64,000 nucleotides of DNA from Anthonomus grandis grandis (Eukaryota > Arthropoda > Insecta > Coleoptera > Curculionidae). The stretch lies in contig NC_065563.1 in assembly GCF_022605725.1 (NCBI RefSeq), forward strand, positions 11,496,518-11,560,517, written 5' to 3'. Below, in pieces: positions 57,421 through 64,000 of the stretch. The position numbers were made by a program, and so were the translations under genes. The notes below the pieces were generated by a model that searched no databases, had not been told where the DNA came from, and saw nothing but the letters and a program-made list of their open reading frames with translations. Numbering within the stretch: position 1 is the stretch's first letter; each line of letters starts with the position of its first letter.

Positions 57421-59150
57421 TAATACGGCGACCATTTGTCTGTCAACTAACCTAAAAAAATCTGATGCGCCATGTTGTCGCCGTATTGCCCAGAGTTGCC
57501 AATAAAAAGAAACAAAAATCGAAGTTCCATATAATAACAACGGGAGCGAGCAAATTATGTAGGTGGACCGGTTCCAACTAATGATTTAGTATTATATAAG
57601 TTGAACTTGGCCTAGTTTATCATCCAATGCCATTTTAAAATTAAAAAAAAAAAAGAAGGTGAAGTCGCTCGGTTTTTTTCTATGATGTAGTTTATTTCTA
57701 TCAAGCTACCCTCATTTTTAGGGTCCCAGAGGGTGTTTGTGTCTGTCAATAGGTACACCGATATATATTCACTCCTCGATACTCCGTCTGTCCTTATCTT
57801 ACACATCATCAACTAATTTTTTATCTCTATTTTGTTGACTGAGGCAGTAAAAGGCGTCGACCTGCGTCACGCGCGTGCCTCATAATTGATTAGTCTGTTG
57901 TTAAACGAATTGATCACCATTGTAATCAAACTCGATTATTTCTCGAGAGGGCGCCACTATTAAAATTTGGCCGCTATGACGTCATAGGGGTGCCATCGTA
58001 GGCCGCATTAAAAACTGCTCTCTCGGTTTTAAATTCCCTCTTATTTATTCAAAGGAAAAAAGGCAATTTTGCCCCCACCCGACGATGACTATCCGTTTTA
58101 GCGTTTTGTTTGTTTTCCTTTGGGGTCGTCATATATTTTGCAAGCACAATCACGGAGGGAGGGGGTGTCATCCCTTTCGTAATTTACGGTGCCCTTTGAC
58201 ACATGCGGCCTTCTATCTCTCTTGAGAGAGATAACGCGATGGACCTTATGTGAATATTTGACCGTTTTTAGACGTTTACAGTGTCAAACGTCAAAGAAAC
58301 TTCCTAAACAGGTCACGTGACAGAAATGACAAGTTATCAGATTCAGCGGCATCTACGGTATTATCAATGAATTCATTATATTTATGCCATATGGTTGAAG
58401 GAAAACTCCACGAGGGGTCGTCTTGCGCACTGAGTAGCCTTGAACTTGACCTTTTGACCTGCGCCGAACGATAATTTATTGGTTTATATTACTTGGTACA
58501 TTTTAAATAAACACGCTTTCTTTCGGTGCTGTTGTTGTTGTTGCGCAAACAATTAGCAAAAAATAACGAATTAAAAGCAGCATCCTTGTCTATCACGCGA
58601 TAAATATGGGATGTAAACAAGCGCTTGAGAAATGACGTTGTAGGTTTGAATTAAATTTTTAAATCGGCGCGCAACAAAGTCGGATTTTCGAAGGCAATAA
58701 AAACGTTCCTTATTCCGGTTTCTCTATATACGTGCCTAAACTTTAGATCTTCTCGCTGGAGATTTATTGGCTTTTAGCTCACCGGCTCGTTCTTCTGCTT
58801 CTTTTAGGTTGTTAATACCCCTTAAGGTGGGCGTATATTATGCCTTATCTCATTATACGTGAGCCTTTTAGTTACGTCAGGGGCGTAACGAATGTAAGAA
58901 ATTTAAATTAAGGCAGAAAAATAACCTCAAAGTAGTCACGTGATTTATAAATGACAAGTGACAGTAATGACAAGGGCAAAACCATTTCACTTTGACAAGT
59001 TAACTTTGAAATGACATGTACGTCAAAGAAATATCCTAACCTAAAAAAATGTTGCTACGTCAGTTCTCTCACATGGCTATGGGTGGGGTTAGACTGGATA
59101 GAAAAATGATTAGGGTCTATCCTTACATAGTGTAAGATACCCTAGTATGA
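57421..59150. promoter_or_regulatory. GC-richer intronic region with two CLEAR-type E-boxes
   Basis: Mostly unique-looking sequence. GTCACGTGAC at 58312-58321 is the exact palindromic CLEAR consensus bound by TFEB/MITF-type factors. GTCACGTGAT at 58935-58944 differs by one base. A TGACGTCA site lies at 57977-57984. TGTCAAACGTCAAAG and GACAAGTGACAG phrases lie close to both E-boxes. Spin encodes a lysosomal transporter, so CLEAR sites would be fitting; regulation is inferred. Confidence 0.4.
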
Positions 59151-59159
59151 AAAAATAGG

Positions 59160-60540
59160 GCAACAATCCGACAGCATTCATCCCTGTATTTCAGAATTTG
59201 GACACATTTCCTCTGTAAGCCAAAGATGATGATGGGCTGTAAGTAAGGACTTTACAGAGACACAACTCTGAATAAGAAAAATTGATTTTGACAACTTTTT
59301 ACTCAGCTCTCGGACATGTTGGTCTCCATCAAGGAAAGAGAAACTATTGGCAATATTTGGGATATTATAAGGCTGAAATTGATAGAGAGATTGAGTTTTC
59401 GTTTTATTAAGACAAAGTTTATTTGCCAAAAAGCATCTCTTCACTTCTGAGTGTGATGAAGAAAGAAATTGGACCTACGTCAGATCCTTCAGCTACACCC
59501 AGGCGTACCAATCAATGCCTCCTAAAAGTTTTGTTGTTTGCGGGATACATATTGGCCCCCTTGCAGAGAGGTAAGAATCTGAACAGTCATCAGAACACTA
59601 TCTATTTATTAACGGACAGTAAGCCCAATACATAATAAAATAAAAGTAAATTAATCTAACATTTTAGAACAATAGTAACACAAGCAATATTAAGTAAAAG
59701 TTACATTATAATTCACATTCAAGACCCTCACAAGACTCCTCATATTAAATTGCATCAAAAACTGATTTTGTGGTTAGCTAGTTTGGTGACCCTAATGATA
59801 AAAGAACCTCATCCATAATTTGTTTTGTGAGAGGTTACGTAAAAAGAAGCTGTTTGTCTGGTCAATTTATTACCAGGAACATGAAGTCCAATTTGGTCGA
59901 GTAGATAAGAAGATGAATCTTTGGAGTTGAGAACGTCATAGTAGAAGACGGTTAAATCATGGTGTGTCTTTAAAGACTAAGAAGATGTAATTCACTTTCA
60001 AATTCTTCATAAAGTATAGGTAAAGGAACGTTGCTCTTAACGTTGTTTTAATGTATTAACCATACACAACTATACAAGGTGAGGACGAACCTATAACTAC
60101 ATTAACGAAGTTTTGTGGAATTTATATCTTGAAAATATCTGGTGCATCTCATGATGAAGAACATTTGTAAAGACTTGGACACAGCAGGCATAACATGAGA
60201 AGAAAAATTGATCTGTGAGTCTAATCCTTCACACTAGTGAAAACTTCCAAAGGAGTACCTTTAATAGAATAAATATAACCCAGGGAGATACCATAGAATG
60301 ACATTTCCCAATATTTTGGTCTATACAGTTAATGTTATGACATGCAATAAGCCAGTCAAGGTCAAGCTGCACCTTAAGTCTATTACTAGGATTTAAAACT
60401 TTGCAATAAAAGGCTTTCAATCTGAGTGGAAACATTAAGAAATAAGTTTTCTGATCAAAATTCTATGAGACACAGTCAAAGGCTTCGGTCAGGTCCAAAT
60501 GTGATGCATGTCCAAAACCTTAAATTTTTGTGGTGATTGA
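59160..60540 (-). pseudogene. Old LINE reverse transcriptase, minus strand (3' part)
   Basis: Degenerate minus-strand frames: LDLTEAFDCVSHRILIRKL at 60480-60540 (RT motif A), a worn GISLGYIYSIKGTPL block near 60250 (motif B region) and NKLCLNKTKTQSLYQFQ near 59400 (after the catalytic box). Many stops. Its 5' half, with endonuclease sequence, appears to continue at 62220-63030, the two parts being separated by a GC-rich LINE. Confidence 0.55.
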
Positions 60541-60544
60541 ATTG

Positions 60545-62215
60545 ATGAAACAGTGGGCTGCCAAGGCAGTTGTGCATTTAGGTCCCCTGATGGACCCGTC
60601 ATGCCCCACCGGGGGTTACCAGAGCCCAACGGCCTTAAAAAAACCGATAAGGCTCTCTGGTCTGAAGGACTTAAGTCGCTCGGTACACTAAAAGTGTTAC
60701 CCAAGTATTTGAACCTGGGCACTCCCCGACTACATGGACAACGGTTTCATCCTCCTCACTGCACCATCGGCATTCCGGGTTGTCCGCAATACCGATAGTA
60801 TGGAGATGGCTTCTCAAGTGCCAGTGACCGGTTAAAAGACCTGTCACTAGCCGAATTTCGCGTCTTTTTAGGCGTAGTAGGTTTTTGGTGGGACAGGCAG
60901 AGGGCCCACCTATGTGCGTTTTAGCCTGTCTCATACCAGGGGACTCGGTCCATCTTCGGTGGATCCACTTGTCCAGCAGACCCTTCATTGACGCGACCGC
61001 AACGCATTTGGTGATACCAACTATGGGTTCCGGCCCCATCGGCACATTCGCGGATCCCTGTCTGGCAAGAGAGTCCGCTTCCTCATTACCTGCATCCAAC
61101 CTGTACCAGTTTTTTCAGGACTTTTATGCACTCTAGTACAAGCTTGGAGCTTACCTTTGCGGCCGTGATAGCCTTAATGGCAGCTCTGCTGTCTGAGTCT
61201 GCTGCCTGCAGCTTAGGATTTTCTGTCCGCATCTTAATACAGCGAATAACTTCGGCCTGGAAGATAATGGCGTGCTCCCCCAGCGACTATGCCCTACTGG
61301 TATGTGGGATCCCACCAATAAGCCCTGATCCAGCTCTGTTATTCATTCTGGAGCCATCTGTGTACCAGACGGTCCCCCTATTTAGCAATGCAGGTCTGTT
61401 GGAATGCTGCCACTCCTCTCTGCCTGCAATGTGCGTCACGAATCCCTCGCAGTCCACAGTCACTGTCCATCAGAAGGAGAGGACATTCCTGTATGGCCCG
61501 TTGCCAAATTTTTGCGTGACCGGTCTCGTCAGCACGTATTAGTTCGTCGAGGACGTATAGCCTGTACGCAGTCCTCATTGCCTCGAATTGCACAACGAGG
61601 TCCAGAGGCGGAAGGCTCAGCAGAGTCTCAAGCACTCTAGTTGATACTCAAACGATAGCTCCGTATTGCCGAAAGCCGGCCTGCAGGCCCATAGCGCGCA
61701 GATGGCCTTCTTTATTCTGGTGTCTGCATGATCGTGCCTTGATTCCCATAAATCGAACTGTCTTGGAGTAATGCAGCTGCACGCCACCTAGAGATATAAC
61801 AGGGGGCGTGCCAAAGTTACGTCTCCTCGTGAATAGTAGGAGCTCTGCTTTTTTGGGGTTAATCCTGAGACCCCCCGAGAGGCACCATATGTCCACCATA
61901 GGCAGGGCTCTCATCATAGGGCCCCGCATTGAGACGGCGTCTTTCCCTGGGCAAAGGATTATCAGATCATCAGCGTAGGCCTGTGTGTATAGGCCAGCAT
62001 TGTTTAAAAGATTTATCAGGACGTTTCGAGAGCATGGCCTCTATCCAACTAACCAAACAGGGTTCTGAACCGCGGCTCTCGAATGCTTGGCAGATTAATG
62101 CAAAAGGGGTGTTGTCTTGTTGTGGTGATTGATTGATTTGATCTGGTGACCCTGGTTTTTTGAAGATATTTGCAAGTTTGTTTAGGGAAATGATTTGCTC
62201 GATTTGGGTATTCAC
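60545..62215 (-). mobile_element. GC-rich LINE with RT, RNase H and C-terminal zinc knuckle
   Basis: Minus-strand order: PFALICQAFESRGSEPCLVS (RT), QAYADDLIILCPGKDAVS (catalytic YADD), GGLRINPKKAELLLFTRRR, SLGGVQLHYSKTVRFMGIKA, a thumb region (TAYRLYVLDELIRADETGHA), RNase H GNEEADSLARQGSANVP, and finally LVTGLLTGHWHLRSHLHTIG and CRWCSEEDETVVHVVGECPG (zinc site). The RNase H domain points to the I/LOA-type LINE group. Several frameshifts and 5' truncation make it inactive. Its composition is much more GC-rich than the surrounding AT-rich element, marking it as a later arrival. Confidence 0.75.
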
Positions 62216-62219
62216 TAAA

Positions 62220-63030
62220 GTGTGTCGAGGTTGTACATTTACAGTGTATTTAGGTACAGTGGCAAACTAGTTGTCGAAGTCATTTTTACATTTAATTTTA
62301 AAGAGAAGTGACTAGGTAGATTTAGGCAAGGTACTCCTTATGATCTTCCACATGGCTGATTGATTTCTCAATAAACTGATCATTCAAGCAACTTCCTTTG
62401 CAATGATGCAATAATATTGAGAGAGCACAAGTGCATCTTTCTTTCGTGGTTAACTTTGGCCCTTTCTCTGGTTCAGGTTTTCAGAACGGACTTCAAACTT
62501 TCCATCAATATCAATCATAAATAAAAATTCCACTCCTCAAGTTTGAGGTTAAACTACCAGACAAACAAACCCTGTTCTGTAATTCCGAGTGATCTATTGA
62601 GATACTACTGAGCACTCTTAAAGATGGAAGTGATCAAGCCGAGTTGGATACTCCAATCCATCAAACAAGTTTCTAAAAATATTATTAATTTTTGCTTTAA
62701 GTGAAGTTTACTGAAATTTACTGTCAGGTATAGTAGGTTAGAGTGTAGAAGAAATTTATTCCATCCAGGGGTCTTTTACTGTTAACAATATGAAATGGTA
62801 TATTAAAGCTCTCTGGGATATACATCAGTGTCAATAAATGAGGTTAAAGGACCTTTGGATGTAATAAAATCTGAATATGCAAGTCCTCTAGGAGAATACA
62901 ACTATGGCCACCCTCATTAGACTTTTGAGACCTACCCAAGCTAACCGATAATCCCCAATGTTAAGTTCATCAGATGTGAGCCACTGATCGATCATTCATG
63001 CAAAAGATATAAATTAAATTATCTTTAAGC
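62220..63030 (-). pseudogene. Old LINE endonuclease/linker, minus strand (5' part)
   Basis: WLTSDELNIGDYRLAWVGLK and NEGGHSCILL near 63010-62900 resemble the AP-endonuclease start of jockey-type LINEs. NDQFIEKSISHVEDHKEYLA near 62380-62330 resembles the linker before RT. It is heavily degenerate. It is in the same orientation as 59160-60540 and is interpreted as the same insertion split by the GC-rich LINE. Confidence 0.4.
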
Positions 63031-63587
63031 ACTATTTCAAACTCAGCAGTTTTGTTCCTACCTAATACATTGAACATTAGTAATAGTAAAATTGATAAAG
63101 ATCCCTTTAGCGGCTTTAATATTGATCTTACTGTTTACCTTATATTTACTATCCAACAGAATTCTCACTCTGTGTGAAGATCCTGGTCAGGAACTACGCA
63201 TGTTTTTATCACTTTCTTCTCCTGGGTTCTGCGCTACTGAAGTCTTTTGGCCCCCCCCCTCTACTAATAATTTAAAAAAGGGTTAATATATGCACGGAGG
63301 CGCCCCACCACGAATTTAATAAGTGTGTTCATGTGTGTAAAGGAGATTATGTCGAGGGGGCCCCATTATGAGAGCCCCCCGTCGTTTATTACGTCGGGAT
63401 TTTAATGCCTCGCGGGGCCATACGGTTGAAATTTAACAATGAGAGGGATGCGTTACATTAAGTCCCGGGGATAATCTTAATATCGTCGGATTATAGACGT
63501 ACATACCCACATACGTAGTAATAGTAGTTCCGCTGCTCTTTTAACCGGAAGCGAATTTGGCTAGAATCACGAACTTAATAAATATAC
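63031..63587. other. Spin intron, no gene seen
   Basis: AT-rich to 63250, then a GC-richer stretch with C and G runs (63250-63480). No exon, RNA or mobile-element signature was recognised. Confidence 0.3.
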
Positions 63588-63862
63588 CCTAGCGGCCGCC
63601 ATTTTAATAGTGGTTGTGTCCTTTTGATGTTGGTCACTCTGAACATTTTCGGTGTTGCCAACATAAAAATATATTGAATAACGGTAATGACGTTGACGTT
63701 TGACGTGTGTGTATAGCGGATTGCCTAGTTTTTGGCGATTTGTAGGTACATCGTCTGCAACCTCATTTAATACGTGAATATCACCATACAACTGGCACAA
63801 CTGAAATTCGTCAGAGTGACCAACATCAAAAAGACACAATCACTTAATATAATGGCGGCCCC
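63588..63862. mobile_element. Short inverted-repeat element (MITE-like)
   Basis: Inverted arms of about 52 bp at 63588-63642 and 63810-63862 share GCGGCCGCCATT, GATGTTGGTCACTCTGA and a GTGTC(C/T)TTTT core. They enclose about 165 bp that includes TGACGTTTGACGTGTG. No coding frame. The arms are diverged at several positions, so it is not recent. Confidence 0.7.
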
Positions 63863-64000
63863 CTACTAGTGGTCATTTACTTTTCATTCTTAGTGGCTAG
63901 AATAGACGTTTGCGAACCTGATTGACACCTGTCAAAACCTTTTAAGGCGCAATCGCACGCGACACCTCCCGCTGTCCACCTTGACGACTTAATTGGGCCG
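63863..64000. other. Right edge, TGTCA-bearing sequence
   Basis: Contains GATTGACACCTGTCAAAACC near 63920 and a GC-rich end. No gene. Confidence 0.3.

Noticed and set aside
60553..61640. Several plus-strand frames
   Set aside because: Antisense to the GC-rich LINE, whose RNase H and zinc-site motifs are clear on the minus strand.

Overview
The window is insect-type nuclear DNA, most likely from a beetle. It has AT-rich introns with GT-AG splice sites, an insect-like U6 snRNA gene, and abundant LINE and mariner-like debris. The order-level guess is an inference from overall character, not from a diagnostic sequence. Five conserved host protein genes and one snRNA gene can be read. Most of the remaining sequence is transposon remains and tandem repeats.

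Left end (1-7.3 kb): the 5' part of Spt6, a transcription elongation factor and histone chaperone, runs leftward from 6192 and leaves the window after five exons. A cluster of six CTCF-like motifs (6604-6990) and a U6 snRNA gene (7058-7166, +) separate it from the next gene.

Centre (7.3-41.5 kb): a complete gene for the second-largest subunit of RNA polymerase I (Polr1B/RpI135) runs leftward in 16 exons from 41517 to 7322. I spliced it by hand. The exons sum to 3,375 nt (1,124 codons plus stop) and every junction stays in frame. About 90% of its 34 kb is intron. The introns hold a ~390-bp tandem repeat (intron 14), LINE, Ginger-like and mariner-like remains and a hairpin element (intron 13), a ~230-bp repeat, an intronless UMP-CMP kinase gene on the opposite strand and a three-layer nested transposon (all intron 8), and a ~365-bp satellite (intron 6).

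Right part (41.9-64 kb): Derlin-2 (Der-2, five exons, minus) lies just upstream of Polr1B. It is divergent from the first coding exon of spinster (spin, plus). About 1.7 kb lies between their start codons and contains a promoter-like block present in three copies. The rest appears to be spin's first long intron. It holds LINE fragments, a 366-bp satellite (47.2-50.0 kb), a ~565-bp higher-order repeat made of ~188-bp units (52.9-57.4 kb), GC-richer stretches with two CLEAR-type E-boxes, a GC-rich LINE inserted in an older LINE, and a short inverted-repeat element at the right edge.

How the genes relate: the host genes are unlinked housekeeping functions (Pol II elongation, Pol I transcription, splicing RNA, pyrimidine nucleotide phosphorylation, ER-associated degradation, lysosomal transport). 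Two themes recur. One is a TGTCA/TGACA plus TTGCCA/TGGCAAC signature near gene starts that also makes up two of the satellite arrays. The other is tandem arrays whose periods are close to one, two or three nucleosome repeats. I saw no prokaryotic-style defence system or CRISPR array.
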